Assembly: GCA_035704495.1 (NCBI GenBank)
Contig: DASSWW010000060.1
Location: 1 to 32,095, forward strand
Direction of reading: 5' to 3'
DNA from: UBA6022 sp035704495
GTDB taxonomy: Bacteria > Patescibacteriota > Saccharimonadia > Saccharimonadales > Saccharimonadaceae
DNA: 32,095 bases
Under the pieces are notes generated by a model. It was given only the letters and a program-made list of their open reading frames with translations, ran no database searches and was not told where the DNA came from. Made by a program: the position numbers and the translations under genes. How positions within the stretch are numbered: the first letter of the stretch is position 1; every line of letters starts with the position of its first letter. Below are positions 15,850 through 23,496 of this stretch, one piece after another.

Positions 15850-16883
15850 CAAAAGTATATGTTGGTATGAGTGGTGGCGTTGACAGCAGCCTAACGGCGG
15901 CGCTGCTTGTCGAACAAGGCCATGACGTCACGGGTGTCTACATGAAAAACTGGACCAAAGATTTGCCCGGAATGAAATGTCCGTGGGCGGATGATTTGGC
16001 GGATGCGAAACGTGTCGCCGTCCAGCTGGGAATTGATTTTAAAGTGTTTGATTTTGAAAATGAATACAAACACAAAGTCGTTGATTATATGATCGACGAG
16101 TATAAAGCTGGTCGTACGCCTAATCCAGATATTATGTGTAATCAAGAAGTAAAATTTAAACTGTTTTTGGAAGCGGCGTTAGAGGACGGCGCGGATATGA
16201 TCGCGACCGGGCACTATGCGCGCGTTAAAGACGGTGTATTAAAAATGGCTGTGGATACCAACAAAGACCAAACTTACTTTTTGTACCGCGTGACGGGCGC
16301 AGCGCTGGCAAAAACCATGTTCCCGCTAGGTGAATATACTAAACCGCAGGTACGCAAAATGGCCGAAGAACGCGGCCTGTTCACCGCTGCAAAAAAAGAC
16401 AGCCAGGGAATTTGCTTTGTTGGCAAGGTAGGCATCCGCGATTTTTTGAACCAATATGTCGAACAAGTCCCCGGCCGGATTATTGATAAACAATCTGGTA
16501 ATGTACTTGGTCATCACGACGGCGCAATTTTTTATACGCTTGGGCAACGGCACGGATTAGATGTTGGTGGCGGATTACCGTATTACGTTGTTGGAAAAAA
16601 TATGGATAAAAACGAAGTCTACGTCACGACTGATTTAAACGACAAAACGTTATGGCAAACTAACGTGCAACTTGATGCGGTGCATTGGATTAACGACGCG
16701 CCAGTGGTAGGAAAGTATCACATTCGCGTTCGCCACCGCGCACCGCTGATTGCGGCCGACCTTGCCTACGACAATGACCGTGTGATTTTAACCCTTCACG
16801 ACGAACAGCGAGCCGTCACGAGCGGCCAGTCGATGGTGATTTATGACGACATGGTGTGTATAGGCGGCGGCATTGTTATCTAA
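15846..16883 (+). CDS. mnmA: tRNA-specific 2-thiouridylase MnmA
   Basis: Thiolates U34 in the wobble position of Lys, Glu and Gln tRNAs using ATP and relayed sulfur. The 345 residues show the PP-loop SGGVDSS (9-15), GVYMKNW, CPWADDLADAKRVA, the catalytic Cys98 in TPNPDIMCNQEVKF, ATGHYARV, DQTYFLYRV, and the second catalytic Cys190 in DSQGICFVG. The central and C-terminal beta-barrel domains follow (LGQRHGLDVGGG, QTNVQLDAVHW). It starts at GTG 15846 overlapping the previous stop (GTGA). Co-transcription with a cysteine desulfurase gives a complete two-step sulfur donor and tRNA thiolase, possibly without TusA-E relays. No terminator is obvious after the stop at 16883. Confidence 0.97.
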   Translation: MTKVYVGMSGGVDSSLTAALLVEQGHDVTGVYMKNWTKDLPGMKCPWADDLADAKRVAVQLGIDFKVFDFENEYKHKVVDYMIDEYKAGRTPNPDIMCNQEVKFKLFLEAALEDGADMIATGHYARVKDGVLKMAVDTNKDQTYFLYRVTGAALAKTMFPLGEYTKPQVRKMAEERGLFTAAKKDSQGICFVGKVGIRDFLNQYVEQVPGRIIDKQSGNVLGHHDGAIFYTLGQRHGLDVGGGLPYYVVGKNMDKNEVYVTTDLNDKTLWQTNVQLDAVHWINDAPVVGKYHIRVRHRAPLIAADLAYDNDRVILTLHDEQRAVTSGQSMVIYDDMVCIGGGIVI

Positions 16884-16922
16884 TCAGTAATTTATTTTAC
16901 AGACTTTTTAGGACAATACTTT

Positions 16923-16928
16923 TATACT
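16923..16928 (+). promoter_or_regulatory. Candidate -10 of the small acidic protein
   Basis: TATACT with only a poor -35 (CAGACT at 16900-16905, 17-nt spacer). Would give a leader of about 30 nt that includes the strong AAGGAGGG ribosome binding site at 16951-16958. Confidence 0.45.
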
Positions 16929-16964
16929 GACGATGACAACTCTATAGCAAAAGGAGGGCGCGAG

Positions 16965-17165
16965 ATGATTTTTAGTGAAGATACCAAAGACAAATCGCAA
17001 AAAGCCACCGATGAGCTACGAGATATGGGGGACGACGTTGGCGATGATATCCAAGACAAAGTCAATAATTTGGAAAACAAGTTCCACGAGCAAAAAGGTG
17101 AAATGGAAGGCCTGCAAGATCAGTCAACCTGGGATGTTAACAAATATGGAAACGAGCGAAGCTAA
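16965..17165 (+). CDS. Small acidic helical protein, 66 residues
   Basis: No family recognised with certainty; the composition recalls short stress-type helical proteins (CsbD/YtxH-like), but no motif proves this. It is highly charged and Gly/Ala-poor, with a probable amphipathic helix over residues 8-50 (SQKATDELRDMGDDVG, then DIQDKVNNLENKFHEQ) containing heptad-like spacing, so it may form a coiled coil. It has the best Shine-Dalgarno in the window, AAGGAGGG 6 nt before the ATG, in contrast to the leaderless genes around it. This suggests high or differently regulated translation. It is a single-gene unit between mnmA and alaS. A second frame (16975) overlaps it and is a shadow. Confidence 0.75.
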   Translation: MIFSEDTKDKSQKATDELRDMGDDVGDDIQDKVNNLENKFHEQKGEMEGLQDQSTWDVNKYGNERS

Positions 17166-17199
17166 TTGCTTGGTATAAAAATATCATCGATAGGACGAA

Positions 17200-17213
17200 T
17201 CAGATAAATCTGA
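17200..17213. promoter_or_regulatory. Dyad abutting the alaS -10 box
   Basis: TCAGAT-AA-ATCTGA, a perfect 6+6 palindrome ending at the base before the TAGAAT -10 and containing its TG extension. Position fits an operator; no regulator is known. Confidence 0.35.
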
Positions 17214-17219
17214 TAGAAT
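17214..17219 (+). promoter_or_regulatory. Extended -10 of alaS, leaderless spacing
   Basis: TAGAAT preceded by TGA, 7 nt before the ATG at 17227. Start predicted at or next to the initiation codon. Confidence 0.55.
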
Positions 17220-17226
17220 AACAGAG

Positions 17227-19209
17227 ATGAATGCTCAACAAATCCGCAACGAATACTTGAATTTCTTTAAAAACCGCCAGCACGCAGTTATTTCGCGCGC
17301 GCCATTAATGTTAAAAGACGACCCCACGACCTTGTTTACCGGTAGTGGTATGCAGCCATTATTACCCTATTTGCTTGGTCAAGAACATCCAGCGGGTAAT
17401 CGGTTAGTCGACAGTCAAACCTGTTTGCGCGCCCAAGATATTGAAGACGTTGGTGACAATCGCCACACGACTTTTTTTGAAATGCTAGGTAACTGGAGCA
17501 TGGGAGATTATTTTAAAGAACAGCAAATTCGTTGGTTTTTTGAGTTTTTGACTGACGTCGTTGGGCTAGATCCCCAAAAAATTTATGTCACCTGTTTTAT
17601 CGGCGACAAAGCCCATGGTATTCCGCGCGACGACGAAGCGGCCAAGATTTGGCAATCAGTGTTCGCCGAAAAGGGCATAGATAACAAAGTAGTCGAACTT
17701 GGCAGCGCTGAAAATGGTGATAAATTGGGCATGCAAGGCGGCCGTATATTCTTTTATGACGACGGCGAAAATTGGTGGTCGCGTGGTGGTGGTCTAGACA
17801 AAACCCCGATTGGTGATCCATGCGGTCCCGACAGCGAAGTGTTTTATGATTTTGGTCCGCAAAACCATGCCTCAGGTTATGGTTTGGCGCATCCAGCTAG
17901 CGACAGTGGCCAATTTATGGAAATCGGTAACCAGGTGTTTATGCAATATCGTCGATTAGACGACGGCAGTTTTGAACCGCTTGAACGTAAAAATGTTGAT
18001 TTTGGTGGTGGATTAGAACGAATTGCTGCCGCACAAATCGATAGTCCAGATGTGTTTAAAATTAGTTTGCTGTGGCCGATTATCGAAAAATTACAAAGTC
18101 TGAGTGGTAAAAAGTACGAATCACACACCGAAAGTATGCGCGTGATTGCCGATCATTTGCGCGCCGCCACTTTTCTAGCAGTAGATGGTGTCGTGCCAGC
18201 CAATAAAGAGCAAGGCTATGTAATGCGCCGATTGCTTCGACGGGCGATTCGGTTTGCGTTTGATTTAGGTATCGAACAGAACTTCTTGCAAGAAATCGTG
18301 CCTGTCGTGGCTGATTTGTACGTCGATGATTACCCAGAAGTAGCGGCGAAACGCGATGAGGTCGTGGCGATACTTGTCAAAGAAGAGAAAGTTTTTCGAC
18401 AGACGCTTCGTAAGGGGCTAAAAGAATTCAATAAATTGTTCGCGTCCCAGCTGACGAAACCATCAGAAACGGCTTCGCGCCCGGTTTCTGGTGTGCACGC
18501 AGCAGCAGAAACTGGGGCTGCAGATGTCTCTGATAATTTGTCAACTGAGACGCTCGACGCTGGCGCGGCATTATTTACACTATATGATACCTATGGTTTT
18601 CCAGTTGAGCTGAGTACAGAAGAAGCATTTAAGCAGGGCGTAATATTACCAAATGATTGGCGTGAGCAATTTGATGCAAAAATGGCCGAACAGCGCGCGC
18701 GTTCGCAAACCGCCGCCAAAGGCACGTTCAAAGGTGGCCTGGGCGGGCAAACGTTGCAACACATGAAATACCACACCGCGACGCATTTAATGTACGCCGC
18801 TTTAAAGCAAGTGCTTGGCGATCATGTGACGCAACATGGCAGCAATATGACCGAAGAGCGCTTGCGATTTGATTTTAATCACGACGAAAAAGTGACGCGC
18901 GAACAATTAGACGAAGTCGAGCGCATCGTGAACGAACAAATCGCGGCGGATTTGCCTGTCTCGTTCCATGAATACCCAACCGACGAAGCATTTAAAATGG
19001 GCGCAATCGGTGCGTTTGGCGATAAGTATGGCGATACAGTAAAAGTCTACCAAATGGGCACAGGCGATCAACGATTTAGCTTTGAAATTTGCGGTGGCCC
19101 GCACGTTGATCACACCGGGCAACTAGCCGAAGGTGGCAAAACGTTTAAAATCACCAAAGAAGAATCCAGTTCGGCGGGCATTCGCCGGGTGAAAGCGGTT
19201 CTTACTTAG
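17227..19209 (+). CDS. alaS: Alanyl-tRNA synthetase lacking the C-terminal (C-Ala) domain
   Basis: Charges tRNA-Ala and edits mischarged Ser/Gly. The class II catalytic core starts at the N-terminus (SRAPLMLKDDPTTLFTGSGM, RHTTFFEMLGNWSMGDYF, GGGLERIAA). The tRNA-recognition helices follow (GYVMRRLLRRAIRFA), then the editing domain with HTATH at 516-520 and CGGPH at 622-626, the four zinc ligands. The protein ends at residue 660, immediately after GIRRVKAV, where the family normally continues for about 200 residues with the DHHA1/C-Ala domain. Nothing downstream on this strand restores it, so this is a natural mini-AlaRS rather than a frameshift product. A low-complexity insert of about 35 residues (406-441) precedes GAALFTLYDTYGFP. 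The last 8 nt overlap the convergent gene. Confidence 0.96.
   Translation: MNAQQIRNEYLNFFKNRQHAVISRAPLMLKDDPTTLFTGSGMQPLLPYLLGQEHPAGNRLVDSQTCLRAQDIEDVGDNRHTTFFEMLGNWSMGDYFKEQQIRWFFEFLTDVVGLDPQKIYVTCFIGDKAHGIPRDDEAAKIWQSVFAEKGIDNKVVELGSAENGDKLGMQGGRIFFYDDGENWWSRGGGLDKTPIGDPCGPDSEVFYDFGPQNHASGYGLAHPASDSGQFMEIGNQVFMQYRRLDDGSFEPLERKNVDFGGGLERIAAAQIDSPDVFKISLLWPIIEKLQSLSGKKYESHTESMRVIADHLRAATFLAVDGVVPANKEQGYVMRRLLRRAIRFAFDLGIEQNFLQEIVPVVADLYVDDYPEVAAKRDEVVAILVKEEKVFRQTLRKGLKEFNKLFASQLTKPSETASRPVSGVHAAAETGAADVSDNLSTETLDAGAALFTLYDTYGFPVELSTEEAFKQGVILPNDWREQFDAKMAEQRARSQTAAKGTFKGGLGGQTLQHMKYHTATHLMYAALKQVLGDHVTQHGSNMTEERLRFDFNHDEKVTREQLDEVERIVNEQIAADLPVSFHEYPTDEAFKMGAIGAFGDKYGDTVKVYQMGTGDQRFSFEICGGPHVDHTGQLAEGGKTFKITKEESSSAGIRRVKAVLT
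18464..18490. repeat. Inverted repeat in the alaS insert
   Basis: CAGAAAC (18464-18470) and GTTTCTG (18484-18490) pair perfectly, with an inner GGC/GCC. A further CAGAAAC occurs at 18506-18512. The repeat encodes part of the extra segment 406-441 of AlaRS that typical enzymes lack. Confidence 0.5.
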
Positions 19210-20089
19210 ATTTGAGCTCATTTGCAAAATCGACTGCGGCAAGAGGTATGTCCAACGTATGTAGTACGTCAGCGATATCTTGTATGTGCCGTCGTGTCGC
19301 TAGTTTAACTGGTGTTATACGATTACCAGCACTTAATATTGTGTCGACGGTTAATTCATCACTATCCGACTTCTCTTTGAATAATGCTTCAATTGTTAAC
19401 TCGTATATTGCTTTATCAGGGTCTTCTTCTTGGCTACGAGCATTAAGGGATTCTTCCAAAAGCATTCGTGTTCCAACTTCTGCATCAGATGGGTGATTAA
19501 AGTACTTTATGACTTCAAGTCGATCTATGGTATCGTCGACAGCTTCCGCATTAGTAAAGCGAATGATACCGCGGAAATCTTCGGATTGAGTGGTGTATTC
19601 GACAAGATTTTCAGATTCTGGTGAAAATGTATGAACATAGGTAAGCATCTGATCGGGTGTTGCGCTGTGCCTTACTTGCTCTGGCATTAATTGGCGTAAC
19701 GCTATCATCGGGCTATCAGCAGGCGCAGGGTGCTTATCGGCAAATTGTTTAATTTCAGCGCTCGTGTCTCGTTGTTTGATACTGAATGGCGGATCGTCTT
19801 CAGGATAAAAATCAAGACTATCAACTGTACTTGTTCCGTCGCTGTGTCGTGTCGCGGACATATCAACAGTAACCGAGGAAAACGGTGTAATAAAACTATC
19901 GAGTATCTCGGGTGGCGTGTAATGATCTATATGGAACCCGTAACATTGCATTTGTAGGCTCGTTGTTTTATTGATTAGCTCTTCGCTAATTTTATGACGA
20001 TCGTCAAGAACAGCTAGTAGAAACTGGTCGTAGTTTATCCGTCGTTCAAATTCTGACTTCCTAGGTGCTTTATCGGAACGGTCTTTCAT
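19202..20089 (-). CDS. Hypothetical cytoplasmic protein, 295 residues
   Basis: Family not recognised. Soluble, acidic, without signal peptide or membrane helix. The N-terminal half has a basic start (MKDRSDKAPRKSEFERR) and an aromatic stretch (QMQCYGFHIDHYTPPEIL). The centre carries FYPEDDPPFSIKQRD, MLTYVHTFSPESENLVEYT and FRGIIRFTNAEA, and the C-terminal third is helical (LIEVIKYF-type pattern, then ITPVKLATRRHIQDIADVL). No catalytic motif stands out. Its -10 (TATAAT with a TGC extension) lies 6 nt before the ATG, so the mRNA should be leaderless. It is convergent with alaS and overlaps its last 8 nt including both stop codons, and is divergent from the FtsA-like operon with about 70 nt between promoters. 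It is A+T-richer than its neighbours, which could hint at different ancestry, but I have not measured this. Confidence 0.82.
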   Translation of the reverse strand: MKDRSDKAPRKSEFERRINYDQFLLAVLDDRHKISEELINKTTSLQMQCYGFHIDHYTPPEILDSFITPFSSVTVDMSATRHSDGTSTVDSLDFYPEDDPPFSIKQRDTSAEIKQFADKHPAPADSPMIALRQLMPEQVRHSATPDQMLTYVHTFSPESENLVEYTTQSEDFRGIIRFTNAEAVDDTIDRLEVIKYFNHPSDAEVGTRMLLEESLNARSQEEDPDKAIYELTIEALFKEKSDSDELTVDTILSAGNRITPVKLATRRHIQDIADVLHTLDIPLAAVDFANELKSK

Positions 20090-20095
20090 TGTGCT

Positions 20096-20101
20096 ATTAT
20101 A
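20096..20101 (-). promoter_or_regulatory. Extended -10 of the 295-residue hypothetical gene
   Basis: TATAAT on the minus strand preceded by TGC, with only 6 nt to the ATG at 20089. Predicts a leaderless mRNA. Confidence 0.65.
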
Positions 20102-20152
20102 GCATAAATATATATAATTTGCAATACTCTACTACCACAAGCGGTTTTAGTA

Positions 20153-20158
20153 TATAAT
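20153..20158 (+). promoter_or_regulatory. -10 of the FtsA-like operon
   Basis: TATAAT 11 nt before the ATG at 20170, giving a leader of only about 4-5 nt. The 11-nt distance is identical to that of metG and obgE. Confidence 0.6.
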
Positions 20159-20169
20159 GAATACTAATC

Positions 20170-21435
20170 ATGGTTTTTGAAAAATTACGAAACAAAGCAA
20201 AAAACAGAGTTGATAACGAATATGTCGTGGCGCTTGATATCGGTACAGAGTTCGTCAAGGCGCTGATTGCCAAACAAACCGATGATACGTTAGAAATTGT
20301 CGGTGTTGGTCGGACACGCCAAGATATTAGCGACATGTACTCGGGTGCAATCGCCGATATTTCCGGTGTGGTTCGTAACTGTGAAGAAGCTTTGTCCGAA
20401 GCCGAAGATCAGGCCGGGCTGCAAGCAAAGCGCGTCGTCATTGGGATTGCCGGAGAACTAGTTAAAGGGGTAACGAACACTATTCGCTATCGCCGCCCAC
20501 AGCCCGATCGTCCACTTGATGTGGCTGAAATGGAATTTATCATCGAAAAAGTCCAAGAGCGAGCCCAAGGCAAAGCCCAAAAACAAATTGCGTTAGAAAC
20601 AGGCAACGAAGAAGTTGAAGTAAAACTCGTCAACAGCGCGTTGGTCAGTATTCATATTGATGGTTACAAAGTTAGCAATCCGATTGGATTTCAGGGCAAG
20701 GATGTCGCTGTACAAATTTATACAGCGTTTGCTCCGATGGTACATATCGGCGCCCTGGAACGCGTGGCCGACGAGTTGGCACTTGATTTGGTAGCGGTTG
20801 CCGCCGAGCCGTTTGCCGTTAGCCGTGCTGTGCTAGGGACAGATGCTGGCAGCAAATTTACCGCTATTTTAGCTGACGTTGGTGGTGGTACAACCGACAT
20901 CGCCGTCGTTAATGACGGTGGCGTCGAGGGAACAAAGATGTTTGGTATTGGTGGACGCAGCTTTACGCATACAATCGCCAGCGAAATGGATCTTAACTAT
21001 ACCGATGCCGAAAAACTAAAAGTAAACATCGGTAGTGATCAAATTAAAGCCAGCGTCGCCAAAGAAGCGCAGGCCGCAATTGATAAAACATTGGATGTCT
21101 GGATTGCGGGGGTAGAATTGGCGCTTGACGATTTTGATTCGGTCGATCATCTGCCAAATCGCATTTTATTATGTGGCGGCGGCGCAAGTTTGACGCAATT
21201 AGTCGATGCTTTGTCGCAACGTGATTGGTACAAAGAATTACCATTTACCAAACGGCCAACCGTGAAACACATTGACCCCAGCGAAGTAGCGGGTATTACC
21301 GATGCCACCGGCGCGGTTAATGACCATACGTTCATTACCGCTATGGGCTTGCTGCGTGTCGGCTATGATACAATTATAGGGAGTAGCGACGGGGATACCA
21401 TTAAAGATAAACTCAATCGGATCTTGCGAATATAA
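20170..21435 (+). CDS. FtsA/PilM-type actin-like ATPase
   Basis: Actin-fold protein of the FtsA/PilM group, expected at the inner face of the membrane in cell division or pilus assembly. In 421 residues: phosphate-1 loop ALDIGTEFVKALI (21-33), an SHS2-type inserted domain about 80-190 with RVVIGIAGELVKGVTN as in FtsA, phosphate-2 ADVGGGTTDIAVV (236-247), then GIGGRSFTHTIA and adenosine loop LLCGGGASL near 335-345. The last residues (TIKDKLNRILRI) form an amphipathic helix like the FtsA membrane-targeting sequence, which favours FtsA over PilM. No ftsZ or pilin gene is in view. It heads an operon whose next gene starts 2 nt after its stop and encodes a single-pass membrane protein, a possible partner. 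Confidence 0.85.
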   Translation: MVFEKLRNKAKNRVDNEYVVALDIGTEFVKALIAKQTDDTLEIVGVGRTRQDISDMYSGAIADISGVVRNCEEALSEAEDQAGLQAKRVVIGIAGELVKGVTNTIRYRRPQPDRPLDVAEMEFIIEKVQERAQGKAQKQIALETGNEEVEVKLVNSALVSIHIDGYKVSNPIGFQGKDVAVQIYTAFAPMVHIGALERVADELALDLVAVAAEPFAVSRAVLGTDAGSKFTAILADVGGGTTDIAVVNDGGVEGTKMFGIGGRSFTHTIASEMDLNYTDAEKLKVNIGSDQIKASVAKEAQAAIDKTLDVWIAGVELALDDFDSVDHLPNRILLCGGGASLTQLVDALSQRDWYKELPFTKRPTVKHIDPSEVAGITDATGAVNDHTFITAMGLLRVGYDTIIGSSDGDTIKDKLNRILRI

Positions 21436-21437
21436 AC

Positions 21438-23102
21438 ATGAACAAAGACGTTATATACATCGATGTCGAAGACGATATTACCGCGATAATCGGTAAAGTC
21501 AAAGACGCCCAGCAAAAGGTAGTGGCTTTGGTACCGCCAAAACGAATTGGCGTGTTGCAGAGTACGGTCAATTTGCGATTACTTGCGCGAGCAGCGACAC
21601 AAAACGGTAAACATCTGGTTATTATCAGCAATAACCCTGCGTTGATTGCGTTAGCTGCCGCAGCAAAATTACCGATTGCTAAAAATTTGCAAAGCAAACC
21701 AGAAATGTCCGAAATAGCAGCGCTTGACGTTGACGATGGTGATGATGTGATTGACGGAGCAAAGTTACCTGTGGGCGAATTAGCGCGAACTGCCGATGCG
21801 GCGCCGTTAGGCACAATTGCTGTCAATAATCCTGCTATCGAATCAGCCGTCAGCGAAAATGCCGCCGAAGAATCAATGCGCCGCGCTAAACCACCTGTAC
21901 CCGGCCAGTTACCCTCCAAACCGAGGGCAAAAAACGGCAGTAAGGTACCGAATTTTAGTAAATTCCGTAAAAAACTGCTGCTAATTATTGCTGCCGGCAT
22001 TCTGTTGATCGGCTTTTTGGTCTGGGCAATCTTTTTTGCGCCGCGTGCAACGGTATTGATTACCGCCAGAACGACTGATTCATCGGTCAATAATCAGATA
22101 AAACTAGGCGACGATTTAAAGACGGACTTGAAGGCGGGCACCCTTCAGACAACAACCCAAGAAATTAAAAAGACCGAGACAGTTGATTTTGAAGCGACTG
22201 GTACAAGGGACGCTGGTGAAAAAGCGACTGGAACGATGGAGCTAACCCGAACTAATCCGTCAACACGACCAGTAACCGTTCCCGTCGGCACAGAGTTTAG
22301 CAGTGCTGGCCGTACATTTGTCAGTACCGAATCAGCGACACTCGAGACAAGTCTGACGTCAGAAGGCTTTGATCCTGGTTCGGACACGGTTAATGTCCAA
22401 GCTGTAGAACCAGGTGACGAATACAACCTCTCGGCTCGCTCCTACCAGACAAGTCAGGATGGCGTTAGCGCCGAAGGAAGCGAAATGTCTGGCGGAACAC
22501 ACCGCGAAATTACCATTGTGACGGCAGATGATATTCAAAAAGCAACGGATGCGTTAAAAGACCAAGCGGATGCAAAAATCAAAGAAAATCTTGCCAAAGA
22601 GTTTGATGATAATGTGATGGTTATCGAAGAAACCTACAGAGTAGATACGGGTACACCAACGTCTAATCCGGGCGTTAACCAAGAAGTTGCCGATGGTACG
22701 CAGCCAAAACTAACCGGCGAGATTACCTACAGACTAAGTGGTGTCACCAGAGAAGAAGTCAATCAATACCTTGGCGCGCATTTCACTCAGCAACTAAAAG
22801 ACTTGCCAGAACAACGAACCTACGATAACGGTACTGGCGACGCTAGCTTTACTAATGTGACTGCAGCTGACGCTGGATTTAATGCCAATATTGTTGCTAC
22901 TGCCAAAATCGGTCCAAAAATTGAAGATGAGGTGATTAAGTCACTTGCCAAGGGCAAGCGTTACGGCGAAATTCAGTCCAACATCGAAGCCATTCAAGGC
23001 GTCGAAAGTGTCGATATTAAGTTCTGGCCATTCTGGGTAAAAACCGCACCAGACGACGTCAAAAAAATCATGGTCGAGTTTAAATTAAATGGGTCAGAAT
23101 AA
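21438..23102 (+). CDS. Single-pass membrane protein with baseplate-J-like segment
   Basis: 554 residues. The first 80 (VIYIDVEDDITAIIGKVKDA, then KRIGVLQSTVNLRLLARAA) look like a compact alpha/beta domain. A disordered linker and a basic patch (KFRKKLL) precede one membrane helix at about 180-200. The extracytoplasmic part contains ATGTMELTRTNPSTRPVTVP and GTEFSSAGRTFVSTE, similar to baseplate J/gp47 proteins as commonly annotated in CPR genomes, then a helical region with ADDIQKATDALKDQADAKI and a final alpha/beta unit. The function is not established; J-like domains occur in contractile systems, but no tube, sheath or other baseplate gene is nearby, so an injection system is not supported here. 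It starts 2 nt after the FtsA-like gene and overlaps ruvX by 14 nt. Confidence 0.82.
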   Translation: MNKDVIYIDVEDDITAIIGKVKDAQQKVVALVPPKRIGVLQSTVNLRLLARAATQNGKHLVIISNNPALIALAAAAKLPIAKNLQSKPEMSEIAALDVDDGDDVIDGAKLPVGELARTADAAPLGTIAVNNPAIESAVSENAAEESMRRAKPPVPGQLPSKPRAKNGSKVPNFSKFRKKLLLIIAAGILLIGFLVWAIFFAPRATVLITARTTDSSVNNQIKLGDDLKTDLKAGTLQTTTQEIKKTETVDFEATGTRDAGEKATGTMELTRTNPSTRPVTVPVGTEFSSAGRTFVSTESATLETSLTSEGFDPGSDTVNVQAVEPGDEYNLSARSYQTSQDGVSAEGSEMSGGTHREITIVTADDIQKATDALKDQADAKIKENLAKEFDDNVMVIEETYRVDTGTPTSNPGVNQEVADGTQPKLTGEITYRLSGVTREEVNQYLGAHFTQQLKDLPEQRTYDNGTGDASFTNVTAADAGFNANIVATAKIGPKIEDEVIKSLAKGKRYGEIQSNIEAIQGVESVDIKFWPFWVKTAPDDVKKIMVEFKLNGSE

Positions 23103-23496
23103 GTCGTTTGTCGCACTTGATGTCGGTGAAAAACGAATCGGGGTCGCCGTTGGCGACAGTGGCGTGCGCATTGCGGTGCCGTTCGATACAATAGAAGTAG
23201 ACGGTAAGGAAGTAGAGCGAATTGCTCGGCTGGTGATTGATGAAAAAGCCGATACGGTTGTCATTGGCTATCCACGTAATCAGTCGGGCGAAGCGACTGC
23301 TCAAACGGCATATGTCGAAGCTTTCGCGAAGTTATTAACTGATGTCGCACCAACAATTACTTTCCAAGATGAATCGTTAACGAGCGTTATGGCTGAACAG
23401 CGTTTGGTGTCCTATGGCAAACCGTATAGCAAGGGTGACATTGACGCACTCGCTGCCGCGATTATTTTACAAGATTACATGGAGCAACTGACGTGA
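23089..23496 (+). CDS. ruvX: Putative Holliday-junction resolvase YqgF/RuvX
   Basis: RNase H-fold nuclease of the YqgF family, implicated in pre-16S rRNA 5' maturation and annotated as a Holliday-junction resolvase. The 135 residues are full length. Signatures: VALDVGEKRIGVAVGDSG with Asp11, VVIGYPRNQSGEATAQ (usually GLPLNMDG, slightly divergent), FQDESLTSVMAEQRL with Glu95 (family DERLTT), and DIDALAAAIILQDYM with Asp119. The three acidic residues of the active site are thus present. The ATG at 23089 lies inside the end of the J-like gene (14-nt overlap), and the stop overlaps mltG (GTGA). ruvX next to mltG is a common bacterial pairing. Confidence 0.94.
   Translation: MGQNKSFVALDVGEKRIGVAVGDSGVRIAVPFDTIEVDGKEVERIARLVIDEKADTVVIGYPRNQSGEATAQTAYVEAFAKLLTDVAPTITFQDESLTSVMAEQRLVSYGKPYSKGDIDALAAAIILQDYMEQLT

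Noticed and set aside
21413..22090. Minus-strand frame of 225 codons over the baseplate-J-like gene
   Set aside because: Shadow of a well-supported plus-strand gene in an operon; composition is the mirror image of the coding strand.
21438..23102. Contractile injection system or prophage baseplate
   Set aside because: Only a J-like domain in a membrane-anchored protein; no sheath, tube, spike or other phage genes are present in the window.
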